This document shows positions 25,033 through 36,989 of a DNA stretch of 64,000 bases, one piece after another. The position numbers and the translations under genes are program-made. The stretch is from Ecdyonurus torrentis. Lineage: Eukaryota > Arthropoda > Insecta > Ephemeroptera > Heptageniidae. Location: contig OX439132.1 of assembly GCA_949318235.1 (NCBI GenBank), positions 16,193,943 through 16,257,942 of the forward strand, read 5' to 3'. Below the pieces are notes generated by a model. It saw nothing but the letters and a program-made list of their open reading frames with translations. It did no database searches and was not told the origin of the DNA. Each line of letters opens with the position of its first letter. Within the stretch, counting starts at the first letter, position 1.

Positions 25033-25490
25033 TACATGTCAAATGTGTTACAGTACATACGATCTATGTTTAATTTGTTTTGGATTAGAAATTATTTTCT
25101 CTCTCACAAGAAGGTGTCTGTCTTCTTTTTCCCAATTTTTTCCAGTCTATCAATGTGTTGTGTTGTTTTTCTATGAAAAATTTTATTTAGCTAGAATCGC
25201 AAAGTTAATTTTTTCTTGATTAATATATTTCTAAAAAAAATGTTATATAAAAGTCACATAAAAAAATGCTTCATATTATTTATAACACTGCAGTTTTACA
25301 CTTGAAAAATATATAACTGTCTTTTAAATTATTATAAAAAATGTAGATCTTTAAGAAATAGAACAATTTCAATACACTGTTAATACATTGTTAAATAGTA
25401 AGGAATATACACATTGCCTTATGCATACAAACTTATAACTAAAAGTAAAGTGTTGATTTTTTTCCTTGTACGAATGCGAATGCATTATTA

Positions 25491-28400
25491 TTAATTTTCG
25501 TCATCTTCTGATATGAGATCTGAATAATCTAGTTCCTCCCCTTCTTCAGCTTGCATAAACTCACTGTCATCTATTTCAGATTCCTCTCTCTGAAGCTCCT
25601 TAACAACATCAGATTTAGCAGATTCTGCATCATACCAATCGTCTTGCTCACTTCCCTTGTTTGCCAAATCTCCTACTTCTGAACTGTTATCAAATGTAGG
25701 TGCAGTCCATGTTTCATATATTTGTTCATCTTCTTTTTCTATTGTTTTAACTTCTAATACAGTGATATTAAGTTCTTTGTCACTATCATCTGTTTCATTT
25801 TCAGATACTTCTACTTCCATGTCAGATTCCTTTCCAGCTGCTTGTAAAGTAGTGTGGTGATCAGGAGCAGATTGAAACACAAAATTGTTGGTTACATTCA
25901 TCGCTTGATCTTCACACTCAGCTTTATTGAGTATTGAATTAATTTCTTCCATTTCACTTTCACATATTTCCATATCTGATGTGCTATCAGAATCTTTCAT
26001 AGTTAGTTGACTGTCAGAAGTATTTGTATCTAATTTAGATAGCTTGGATGATGATAAAAAATCAAACATATTTGAATCATTAGCAGTTGTACTCCATTTT
26101 AAATTATTTTCTTCTCTTGTACTTACATCACTGATTTTTTTAAACTGATCTTCAAAAAGGTGTGAATTTGTGACATAATTTTCTATTTTGGAGTTAGATT
26201 CATTGAGAGGTTTACCATTAGATTCATGTTGCGAAGAAAATTTATATGATTGCATGTTAAGTTCTGTTGTATCAATATTTTCTAAATCTTTTTTGGTTTG
26301 TTGTGATTCAGTGTCTGATTTTTTATCTTCCTCATCTAATTTGGGCTCACATTTATCTTCACCAAAACTATTGTTCCCCAACTGCTTGTCTTTATCACAA
26401 CCCTCTTGGTTAAATTGTAATGTTGACTTCTTTTCATTTTCTGATCCTTCACTTGCATGCATTTTCTTTGATACACCTGTGATGGAAACTGATTCTTCTA
26501 CCTGTGAGTTCTGTAAAGGCTCAGTAGAATTTTGATGCACAGATTCACTAGCTTCTTCCTTGTCCATATCTTTCACATGAGTACTTGACAGTTCCTGTTC
26601 TCCTGTTTCAGAACCTGATTCTGTATCAGACTTGGTCTCATCATGCTCAAGCTTGGATGGAGATGATTTTTCTTTAGTGTAGAGAAGAATGTAGCAGTCT
26701 GACTCATCTTCCTCTGCCAGTGAAGTTTTACAGGTGTAGTGATCATCATATTCATACCAAGTATGTTGTCCATTCACTTCGTGACATACTTTAGCTGTGT
26801 AGTGACCTAAACAACATAAGATTATCAGTATTAGTGGTCAAGTAAACCTCTTTCATAAAATGCATACATACATCAATGCTTCTGAATCAAAAGCAAGCAT
26901 CTACACTTTCCAGTTCTGTGACAAAACGATTATCTACACTTTCCGCGCAGCGCTATAACTGGACTTGCGGCCACTAACTTAACATTGCAGATGCTCGACG
27001 GCAGAAAGTGTAGATGCTCGGCTCGTCGCAAAACTGGAAAGTGTAGATACTCGCTTTTGACCCGGAAGCATCGACATACATATCATGGGGTAAACCAACA
27101 ACATACTGTAGATGTTTTCAGCCTGGCCTAGTGAAAGACTTCCACAACTTTCTATACTGACATACTTCTTTTGTTTCCTTCAAACTCATACCTTGTTTCA
27201 TACATTATCTTTTGCATCTCATACCGCATACATTCTTATTTTTCAAACTCCAACCAATTCAGATCATGATGTTTTAGGCCTGCCTCTATCTCTCCTTCTA
27301 TCCACTCTGCTATGAAATACCTGTTTTGCAATTCTTTCCAAACCACCGTAACACATTGCTCTCATACTTCTCACAGTTTCTTTCACTTCACATTTCTCCA
27401 CCACCCAAGTATTCCTTACCCTATCTAAAATGTCACAGTAAAATTATTTACAGGGGTAACAAGTACAGTGGCTACAGTATTTGTGTTTTAATTTACCGAT
27501 TTATAAAAATAGAAGTTTCTCTCAAAGCAGAAACAAGATGAACACATGCAAAACACACTACATTTATGATGTAATAATGTACAGTAGATGACAGGTACAA
27601 GGTGATCATTGAACTTGTCCCTTCTTTAGGCACCTCAAAATATATTATGTGGGAGCATAATATAGTATCTTTCTTCCAAAAAAGTATCAGAAGGTCCACT
27701 AGAGGTGGCCTCTTGTGCTCAGGTGAGCAGCTTAGCAAGCAAGCCAAACACTCTGTTGCTTTCCAAACTCAACTTCCCCCCCCCCCTTCCCCCCCCCCCC
27801 CTCTCTCTCTCAAAAGAAAAAAAACTCATACATATTTAGTTATTTGTCTACTAACTTATTTTTTTAGCTGATTGCAGCTCACAGCTCACCTGAGGCAACA
27901 GTACACTAGATGTACTGTGTATCAATACTTTGAAAACTGTGATAGAAGAAAATTTCATTTCCTTATTTACAGTAACTTAAAGCTCGCAAATGAGGAAAAA
28001 GTTCAAAAGGTCACCTTTTATTTGTCACCAGCTGTACATTATTGACATTTTGTTATGATAACATACCAGAGTTGAGAAAGCTGCCCTTATGAATGATAAT
28101 GCTGGTAAGATTGTAAGTTGCCTCACTGAAATCTGTGTTACAAGCATTCTGTAAGAGAAACAAAAAGAAAACAACTGCATTTAAAATAATCATACATTTA
28201 TATATAAATGCAGATGTTGCTACATTGCAGACCAATGCAGTAGCAGCAACCTTAAGGTAGTACGTGACAGGCTGATATCTCACAAACTGAACAGTCGAGA
28301 AGTATAAAATTAACAAGAAGTCAAGATGAAATTTTACTTCAAAGTTTATGTTAGTTATGTCAAAAACATGCAAACATGATCAAATATTGAAGCTATTCTA

Positions 28401-31400
28401 CTTTATAAAGATAACATGTAAATGTGAACTTTCAAATTTTAGCACCCACTGTGAGTCAAATTAGAAACTTTTTTGAAAATAAAGTGGCTCATATTGCTCT
28501 GTAGAAACGCTTTCTACAGAGCAATATGAGCCACTTTACATATGCATAAAATTTTATTTCGGCCTGGGTTAGAACTTAGAATATTTTCTCTACTTCGCGT
28601 CCCTGTAATTGTAAGTTCATACTATCTCCCATTCCCTAATTTTTCCTAATCTATCTATGTGTTTCTATCAAATCTTTTATATATTATCAACTATCGCAAA
28701 GATGATTTTTTCCTAATATTTTTTTTTTTTTTTTTTTTGAAAATAAGTAAAAATATTATTAAAACTTTTTTCGTTTTTCTCCCCCTCCCCCTCCCCTGTT
28801 TCATTTTTTTTTATTTATTTTATTAATTTATTCAATTTCATTTGAAAATTATAGCATTTGTTTTGCTGGATATAAATACAGTAAAATAACGTAGATAGAA
28901 GTTGTGTGAAAATAATGTTCCTCGTTTGAATACTTCCAAATGTAGTTAGATCAAAAGTATAGGAAGATGTACAAATTATTAGCAATACAGAGAATTCTTG
29001 AACTTTAAGCAAGCAAGTTTTAATGTACATATATTGTATATATGTGTATAGTCGGCCTTTAAATTTTTAATTATAATACCTAACAAAAGGTGTTTTGAAA
29101 TTATGTACACAATATTTTGGTTCACAATTGTCTCACAGTAGTTCTCAAGGTCCATATAATAAAGAGGTTGAGCGCAGCACAAAACTCGCGCAGTTGATTT
29201 TATTTTGTGATGGATGTACTTGATTCTAAGCCAATACGATGCCGTTCACCAGTTACGTCACTGATAAGGTGAATAAAAATACACCCGGTGATATGATGTC
29301 TTTGGTGAATTCCTTTCAGCTGCACGACCTTGGTCAAAACTTTTCCCGGAGCAACTAATCTCTTATATATGGACCTTGAGTAGTATTTAAAGATATATTT
29401 TTCTAACTTACTTTATCATTTTCATCTCTCTGTTGACATTTGACCTTGACACTCTCTTGAATTTCAAATGGAGTATCAATTTTCTCTGCTGCACTGCCAA
29501 TACTAGTTACCTTGTAGCGACCAAGGTTCAAAATCAAGTATCTGTACAGAAAATATAATTTACATTCTGCATTTGACCAAGTAAAACTTTTGTGAGCCTA
29601 TACTCCCACACATTAATACTCAAATCAAAACATCTTTGCATCTTCAGTATTTAAATGTTAATGAGAAATCAAATGTTAATAAGTTTTACAACTGTATTGA
29701 GTTTAGTGACAAAAACATAAAGGCGTAGAACACCTTGAACAAAAAACATGTCTAATATCTTAACATACCTGAATATCAATGTTGATTTGGCCAGAGTCAT
29801 TGATTTATAATTTATTTTCTATTCACAAAATCACAGCTGCGGGTTTGTGACGTCACAGCTCACTAGTCCATTTGCGCGGAAACAGGCGAGCTGTGACATC
29901 ACAAACCAGCAGCTGCCATTTTTAATGACTCCGGCCAAATCAATGTTGATATTTAGTTATGTTAGGATATTAGGCATGTTTTTTGCTCAAAGTGTTCTAC
30001 GTCTTTAAAAAAAAGTATGTATTTAGTATGACAAAGGAAAGATTATGAATTGTACCTCGTCTTAATATTCATTACACTACAATTCTACATTTACTACATT
30101 TTGCTATGCTTACTTAGGTAACTTGTTAAAAACAAATTGATAAGGTGCATCTTCACGACACTTGGGACATGTGCCTTTCTGACTAAACAGCAGCTCTTGA
30201 ATTGAGCATCTCTCTTCTCGAACTGGCACTAGCAGTATCAAATCATTTCTCTCTGCACTTTCTTGGTAGCCACATCTGCAACGAAATATAAAATTAATCC
30301 ATCCTTGATAAAACAAAAGAGAATATAGTTGAGGTTCAAGGTTTCGTACTTGTCACACTTGAAGATATCTTTGTAAGTAAAATAAAAACTTTTCTTTACG
30401 ATGGTTGTATTATATTCTTCTCTTTCAAACTGATTAATAATTTTATTTAAAAATTCTCCAGCATCTTGTTGTGATCCTAGTTTGAAAGCTGGGTAAATAT
30501 GATTACAAAAATTTTCACCAAGTCTTCTCACTGTTTCATTGACATGATATGGATTCTGTTGTCTACTCAAGCATATTCCTTGGAAGTCAGCAAGAATACT
30601 TGCTTCGTCTTCATCAAAATTAGAAGTACATTCCCATTTCTCTACAGCAGAAACAAAATCTTTGAGACCTAATATAGATTGAAGTGTAGCATTTATGTAG
30701 CAGGTGTTTCCATGATTGTAAAACCTGAAACAAATACAGGACATTTTTTTTTTATTTATTATTATTATTATTTTATACATACACACAAAAGTAGGAAATT
30801 AAAGTACATTGCATTGCAATAAACTTCCAAATTAAAAATGTAATATACTGTGGGGGAGGCTTAATATTTTTAAAAAGACAGTGCAATAATTATCAATTTA
30901 TACCAATTACCCCCTTCCATTTCCCAAAAAGTATAATTCCAATATAAAAAAGTATTAAATCAATTGAAAGGGTGTTAAGATTATACGTATATTTGTACTA
31001 TTATTACTCACCCAATTTCATAAGGATTTGTTTTTCTTGGCCTGAGATTCTTTCTGTAATTTGGACATTTTTGTGCAGATTGTATGAATTTCTCCCATTC
31101 TGTTTCACGTAAACTGATGTCATTTTTCTCTGATGACTTTGACGATTCATTATCTTCTATGGACGTAGATGGGACGGGTAGAGATATTGGAATTTCTGTG
31201 GCAAAACTTCTTTCTTTGATACCAGCAGAGCTGTCCAAAATTGAAGAACAACTTACTTCATCATATTGAATGACTTCCCTGGTTCCTTTTGAAAGTTTGA
31301 TTGTTATCAATGCTTCCTCAGCATGAGCTGTTTTAGTTATTGGATTAGCTACTTTTTTCTGAACTGGAATTTTAGATAATCCCTTTTGTAAAACATCTAC

Positions 31401-34400
31401 TGGAGTTTGATTTAAGGTTTCTCTGTGAGTATAGTCCAGTTTGTTTTGTTCATTTATTACAGTCTTTATAGTTTCTTTCAACACATCAGCTTTAGCTTTT
31501 GGTTTTAAATCATCTAACGAGAGTCTTATTTTCTGCTTATTTTTGTTTGGTGTTAAATTTAGTTTTGATGGCTGAAAACCAGTGTTATCTTTTGGTTCAT
31601 TAAGCACTGGTTTAATCAAATTTGTTCTATTATTTTTATTACTAAGAACACCATTCTTTTTAGTTCTATTTGTACCAGGTTTCTGACACACTTTTCTACT
31701 AAACTTTGATGCTTGAGAATCATTTGAATCAGATTTAGGTGAGTTTTCATCAATTGACTTGCTGGCAGACTGCTTACTAGTTCTGATTTTTCGCCCTGGT
31801 GGTTCAGATTTAGATTTTGCATATTTTGATTTACAATTCACAGGAATGTGACTTGAGCGAGCTGAATTTTTGTTTTTTAAAGCATTCCTTCTATTTCTAG
31901 CAGCTTCAAATACAGACGAGAGTGGAGGGCTGAGTGAAACGTCACTAGGAGATGCCTGTTTCAGTGATGTTAAACGATTGTCTTCCAACCCTAGATTAAG
32001 GACAGACATGGATGAAGGAGATATGTAACTCATTTTTTTAGATGTAGGAGTCAATGTTATGTCAAATTCTTTTACTAGCGGCATTTCAGGAGATTCTAAT
32101 TCATCTATTTGCTCAATGTTTTCATTCACATTCTGTAGTTGAATAATCTGATTATTATCATCTTCACTTCTTAATGCGTCAACTGGAATTTCATCTGAAA
32201 TTTCTGTGTGTGATAATGAATCATGAGAAATATTTGATTCTGTAGTTGTTGTCTTAGTAGATTTTTGTTGAGGTTTCCTGTCTCTTTGTACTGTTATATT
32301 AGGATTTACATCAGAAAATATCCATGAATCACTCTCATCGTCATTATTATTATCATCAGTATTAAATTCACGTTGAATATTTGGCAGCATTTTTTTAGGA
32401 TTTTTATTTTGTTGTTTTGGTCTCTTGGGTTTGACTGCTTTGTTTTCAGTAGATTTCCATTGATCATTTAACGTATGCTCATAATTTGTCACTCTATTAA
32501 AATATTGTTGATAAGATTTGAGATGCTTTTTTTCTACTGGTAACAAATCTTCGGTATGGTTTTCAAATAAGTGGCTATAAAAATTATAAAAATACAAATT
32601 AATCTTCTGTTATTTAGTACAAAATAAAATGATAAATAAATACATCCTATATAATTTTTTTTTAAAAAGTGCGTATTCTGATTTTTTTTTTTTTTTTTTA
32701 CTGATTAGTGATTACAGACCTGGAAAAGGCAAAATATCTCAAAATCGGTTCAATAATTTAAAAAAAAAAAAAAAAAAAAAAACAACTTAAGCAGGGTTAA
32801 AAAAATATTATGATCGGCGATCTCCATTTAACAGAATATTCAAACTTTATTTGTGATTCGAGGAAATTAGTATTAAAGTTTGCATATGATTAGCATTGTG
32901 TTTTAGTTTTTTCAATTTTAAAAAAAGTTGGTTCGATTACTTTTTTGAAACTTTCTATTGTTAAAGATATTTCCATACTCTATCAAAAACTTTTGGTTTT
33001 ATATTTCAAAATTATTTCTAGTTCCAGATAATTAAGCATTAGTTTGCCCGATTGAATTTCATTGATTTTGAATTTTGCGGCAAAATAAAAATGGTTAAAA
33101 ATTAATTGTGAGAAATGCATGGGAATTATGAAGAAATTATACTTGAAGCTTGAACTTCTATTTTGTAAAAATGAGATGTATCCAAAAATAACTTTTAAAA
33201 TATTTTACAATCAATTTTTTTTTAAGGGGGGCGTTCCAGGACTAAAAAAAAGAGTGAGGTTAATCTTTACATTGATTTTTTTCATGCTCATATTGAAAGC
33301 ATTTCTATACACGTAACATAAGCGGCTAGTACAAACACTTATTATTATTATTTTATTTTTTTGCCTGAGTTAGAAATTATATTGTCTATACCACAGCATC
33401 CCTGTCCATAAGCTCACTGTCATTACTATCTCCCATTCTTCAAAATTTCCTTAGCTATCTATGTGTTTTTCTATTCAAATCTTTTAATTATCAATTATCA
33501 GATTTATAAGTCAATTTTTCCTTAATTTTGAAAAGTAACATTTTTATATTTCTTATTTTAAAATTGATCTATGATAAAACTAATAATAAAGATTTGATAG
33601 TAAAACACATAGATAGATTAGTAAAAATTGGGGAATGGGAGATGGTACTGAGCTTACACTGACAGGGACGCCGTGGTGGAGAAAAAAAATTCTAACCCAG
33701 ATCAAAAGGATATTTATAAGTGTTTGTAAGTAGCTCATATTGCTCTGTAGTACTACAAAGTTTTAAGTATTGACATTCAATTTTATCACCTCTTATCAGA
33801 ACTTTCAAAATTAGTTCAAAATATTTTCAGTGCTTGAAATAAATCTATAAAATTGTATACATTAGTAGAAAATCAAGCTCTTTCCAAGAACACTTAAAAA
33901 AAAAAAAAAAAAAAAAAAAAAACTTTAAAACCCAATAAAGAACTATTATTAGCCTATTATTAATCTTACAATGAAGTTACTGCAGTACCTTAGATATGAA
34001 GGTTCACTTTTTGGTGCAATTGGAAATGTCAGGTCAACTTTTACATCAGGAGCTTTACTCTTCTTTGTGTATAACTTGAATTCTTCTGGACATCTACAGT
34101 GAAAAAACATCATAAGCATTGTGTCCATATACACACAATACTAAACTTAATAGCCATTATTTTTTTATTGAAATATTTAGTGCTTCATACAAGATAAAAC
34201 AACTAGAAATCACCTGAGACTCACTAAATGCAATTTACAAATGTTAAACATGACAAGTGCCGCAGCCTCATTTTATGTTTTTGTCAACAATAGTTGTAGT
34301 TAAAATGTCTATATTAATAGGTTTGAAATGAAGTAAATGTAATTAAAAACTAATTCATTTGAGGTATATTATCAAAGTTAAGAAAAGGAAAGCCAAAGCA

Positions 34401-35429
34401 CCAACCATGATAAGGTCCATAATTAGGTAAAAATCTTGATGGCACTGTTAAAACATACTGTAATAATGTTTAAGGGCAACAGCCCTCATCCTCAGGACAC
34501 TCTAAGCAAGTGCAGAAGAGGAAAATGACTGAATCAATGCAAATATCTGTATTTTCTGTGCCATGAAGATATTCTCCTAGCTATAGAACTTAATGTGGTT
34601 AGGTGCTTATTGTTTTGTTTTTATATTATTAGCCTATTATTACTTGAACTGATGGGCAAGTAATAATAAATAACAACAATAAAAATAAAATAGAGGTGAC
34701 AATTGCAATGAAGACTATCGCTACATTTTACTAATATTATTATGGTACTGTAAAAATAAAAAAAAATCTTAATTTACACATATTGTGTTAAATAAATAAA
34801 TAAATATTACTTTCAACAACAACAAATTTAAAGAAAATGAAGGTAAAAAACAACTATCATTATTACACAGCTATAATGTGGAAAAAAGGTCATTGTAATA
34901 ATGTGAACGTAGGCCATAGAATAATAAAATAAAGCTCCCCCCCCCCCCCCCCCAAAAAAAAGTTGGAACATGGGCTTGTCTGTCACAACACAACAATTGC
35001 ATATTATTGATGCATTTTATGTTACTTTACATAGACGAGTAATTTTGTGGTGTGTGTATTACTATAGGAGTGCAAAACACTTTACAAACATTTTTTTTAT
35101 TTCTGGACAGTGCAACTGTAAGGAATATTGACTTGAGGGATATGATGATGTCACCAATTTATCAACAAAATTATTGAATTGCAATTCTAACAATTTTTGA
35201 GTAAAGTGTAATAGTGGTCCAGACATTTGTCAGGCCTGAAATTTGCTCTTTTAATTGTAGGCCTTTTTTTTTTTTTTATTTATTTTTGCAATATTTTTTA
35301 ATGTTAACTCATCTGCTAGTAATTGAATCCTCTACCATTGATTGTGTTTAGACCATACTTTCATTAATTTTTTTAAGATACATACACAGTATTTTGATGC
35401 TGTTGCGATTATACCACACTTCTACTGTT

Positions 35430-35469
<40 letters not shown>

Positions 35470-35885
35470 GTCACGCATCTACGTTTATTTTGATAGCCAT
35501 AGAAACACACATCTACATTTATCATAACAACAGGCAAAAAAAAAAAAAAAACAACAACAACTTCTGCATAGGAAAAAGGAAAACAGGTGTAGGCGTGTTT
35601 TATACTTGCTGTCGCGATAAATGTAGATTTGTGTTTTTATGGCTGTATTTCATTAAACGTAGAAGTGTGAAAATTAGCAAATTAGCTAAAAGTAGAAGAG
35701 TGGTTTAGCCGCAACAGCATCAATTTGTATTACAGTATATTTGCTAAGACATTACATACATACCTCTTCTGAAATTCTTGATATTCTTTAGATTTAGCTG
35801 GATCCTCATAATCAGGGTCTAAGGAGAGTAAATATTTCCGTCTCTTCCTTGGGTTTGTTGAATCTTGCTCACTTTGTGTAGACAT
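25491..35885 (-). CDS. Ubiquitin-specific protease (USP, C19 family), 8 coding exons
   Basis: A cysteine deubiquitinase. Coding exons, in transcript order, are 35764-35885, 33989-34093, 31012-32574, 30350-30724, 30114-30275, 29412-29541, 28067-28148 and 25491-26806. All have GT-AG junctions and one continuous frame of 1284 residues. The start is MSTQSEQDSTNPRKRRKYLL, with a basic possible nuclear signal. Residues 76-596 are long and low-complexity. The Cys box GFYNHGNTCYINATLQSILG has nucleophile Cys605; QQDAGEFL follows. A zinc site is formed by Cys720/Cys723 and Cys758/Cys761. LPKYLILNLGRY is the pre-His strand. The His box is SGHYTAKV (His848), and WYEYDDHYT carries the acidic residue (Asp867/868). 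SDCYILLYTK closes the domain. A roughly 400-residue acidic Ser/Glu-rich tail follows, ending DYSDLISEDDEN. The catalytic block is closest in layout to USP37-like enzymes, but no PH domain is recognisable, so the subfamily is left open. Confidence 0.92.
26879..27069. mobile_element. Foldback element in USP intron (AAAGTGTAGAT motifs)
   Basis: The left arm (TCAAAAGCAAGCATCTACAC, TTTCCAGTT) and the right arm (AACTGGAAAGTGTAGATACT, CGCTTTTGA) are inverted copies. A second inner pair, ATCTACACTTTCCGCGCAGC against GCAGAAAGTGTAGAT, lies between them. So the same GTAGAT-bearing word occurs four times. It is non-coding and lies in the intron 26807-28066. A plausible relative is at 5.78-5.99 kb. Confidence 0.65.
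27070..28066. other. USP intron remainder
   Basis: No gene recognised. It contains an interrupted C run followed by (CT)n at about 27777-27811 (poly-purine/poly-pyrimidine). Confidence 0.4.
28440..28715. mobile_element. Foldback MITE family A, left arm lost
   Basis: A central hairpin, AAAGTGGCTCATATTGCTCT with GTAGAAACG against its inverse (28488-28545), is followed by a complete right arm: TAGAATATTTTCTC, CATACTATCTCCCATTCCC, AATCTATCTATGTGTTTCTA, and GATGATTTTTTCCTAAT. The left arm beyond the hairpin is missing. It lies in the USP intron 28149-29411. Confidence 0.6.
29144..29380. mobile_element. TIR element with CTCAAGGTCCATAT ends
   Basis: The left end CTCAAGGTCCATATAATAAA is inverted at the right as TATATATGGACCTTGAG. 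The interior includes GCCAATACGATGCCGTTCAC and CAGTTACGTCACTG. No coding frame. The duplication could not be fixed with certainty; GTAGT occurs near both ends. In the USP intron. Confidence 0.6.
29720..30005. mobile_element. TA-flanked foldback MITE with CRE-like core (copy 1)
   Basis: The ends are AAGGCGTAGAACACCTTGAA and TTTGCTCAAAGTGTTCTACG then TCTT, inverted. Inner pairs include ATCAATGTTGATTTGGCC against GGCCAAATCAATGTTGAT. The core carries TGACGTCACAGCTC and GAGCTGTGACATCAC. TA is at 29718-29719 and 30006-30007. A second copy is at 46.2-46.5 kb. It occupies most of the small USP intron between exons 29412-29541 and 30114-30275. Confidence 0.8.
32685..32782. repeat. T and A homopolymer tracts in USP intron
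   Basis: A T run at about 32682-32699 and an A run at about 32759-32782 could pair in the transcript. The intron 32575-33988 is otherwise AT-rich and non-coding up to the foldback pieces below. Confidence 0.4.
33375..33765. mobile_element. Two family A foldback halves, tail to tail
   Basis: The segment 33375-33520 reads as a right half (TACTATCTCCCATTCTTC, GCTATCTATGTGTTTTTCTA, TCTTTTAATTATCAATTATC). The segment 33585-33765 reads as a left half (AAAGATTTGATAGTAAAACA, CATAGATAGATTAGTAAAAA, GGGGAATGGGAGATGG). The halves point outward instead of inward as in a complete element, so two copies or a rearranged copy are present. Lies in the USP intron 32575-33988. Confidence 0.55.
34365..34625. mobile_element. 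Degenerate foldback MITE, family C
   Basis: Words shared with other copies: TATTATCAAAGTTAAGAAAA, CCTTAT-type GATAAGGTCC, AATCTTGATGGCACTGTTAA, CAGCCCTCATCCTCAG, and inverted GTGCCATGAAGATATTCTCC. The terminal inverted ends are badly decayed. It lies in USP intron 1. Confidence 0.5.
34937..34961. repeat. C run followed by A run
   Basis: A stretch of about 17 C then 8 A in USP intron 1, next to an AT-rich region. A simple repeat. Confidence 0.5.
35394..35723. mobile_element. Foldback element with TTGATGCTGTTGCG ends
   Basis: The left end TTGATGCTGTTGCGATTATA is inverted at the right as TTTAGCCGCAACAGCATCAA. Inner pairs include ACCACACTTCTAC against GTAGAAGAGTGGT, TCTACGTTTATTTTGATAGC against its diverged inverse, and CATCTACATTTATC against GATAAATGTAGAT. 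A T run of about 32 bases (35435-35466) has expanded in one arm. Non-coding; in USP intron 1, about 40 bp from exon 1's donor. Confidence 0.65.
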
Positions 35886-36664
35886 AGTGTGTACTTGAGA
35901 AGCACCTACAGCCTACTATTATAATGCTTGTCACTGATCTTCATGTTTGTATCTTCTGGAAAAAGGAATCATAATTGAAAAATGAACATTAAAACATTCA
36001 CTGTATATTTATTGTAGTCCGCAACAAAGATATTTTATCTGCATAATAATTTGATTAGGGTACTCAATAAAAATAATTAATAAAAATTTAGAAAAATGTT
36101 AACTTTATAATACATTTAATTGGTATGTATCTTTTTTACCTGGACTTAATGCAACAAAAAATTCAAATTAAAAAAAAATAAATAAATAAAAAAAAAACAT
36201 ACAGCGACCCCGAACCTACATCACAGCTAAACTTGCTCTCACGCTTGTTTGGCGCAAGGGTGAGTTAATCTTATCTTTGCATAGATTGATTATTTTAATA
36301 CATATCTGCAGCTGTAAAAGCATTTTATATGTAAAATATTATACACAATACACCCCTCCACACCCCAAAAACCACAATCAAAAATTTTATAAGTTTCCAG
36401 CTTGTGCCTAGACTCTAGTCCATCTCTAGACCTTCAAGTATTATACTGTGTTGTAATTTTTCGTATAAAAGTTTTTTCCAGCAAGGGTGCAACTTGTTTT
36501 TAAAGACTTATGTAATCTTCATGTCCACGAAAGATCAAGCAAAAAATAAAAGGGGTTTGAAAACAATGAAAATTGAAATATAAACATTTTGCAAGGTGCT
36601 AAATTTGAAAAGCAAGTTAATGATGTGTGATCCTAAAAAATTAACCCAAGTGTACACATACATA
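35886..36664. other. USP upstream region
   Basis: The USP start codon is at 35883-35885. Upstream on the minus strand is an AT-rich leader with no obvious TATA box or GC-rich promoter; GAACCTACATCACAGC and TTGTTTGGCGCAAGGG around 36210-36260 are the least AT-rich parts and the likeliest promoter. Confidence 0.3.
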
Positions 36665-36844
36665 CAGGCTCGGACTGGCCATAAGAGCAAAAGTCCGTGA
36701 TAGCATAGCGAACGCCCCCCCCCCCCCCCCCCCCTTGTTTGGAGGCTCCAAAGGCCCAAAAAGGGGCGTAACACTTTTGTGGCCCTTAATGTTAGAGAGG
36801 GTGTTAGCGGTCAAGGCCCCTCATCGAGTGCCAGTCCGACCCTG
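36665..36844. mobile_element. hAT-like MITE with CAGGCTCGGACTGG ends
   Basis: The left end CAGGCTCGGACTGGCC and right end CCAGTCCGACCCTG are inverted, with mismatches. The flanks are CATACATA and CATAAACA, a 6-of-8 match suggestive of a decayed 8-bp duplication. It contains a long C run (about 36715-36734) and AAGGCCC words. Non-coding. Confidence 0.65.
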
Positions 36845-36989
36845 CATAAACATATGTAATACATAATATGAATAGCATATATTATACATATGCAGGGAAA
36901 TAAGTTTCAACCAATATAGAACATGTATGCTGTATGTATGTATGATATAATGGTTGTTGAGATATGTATGTAAATATAATATTATGTAT

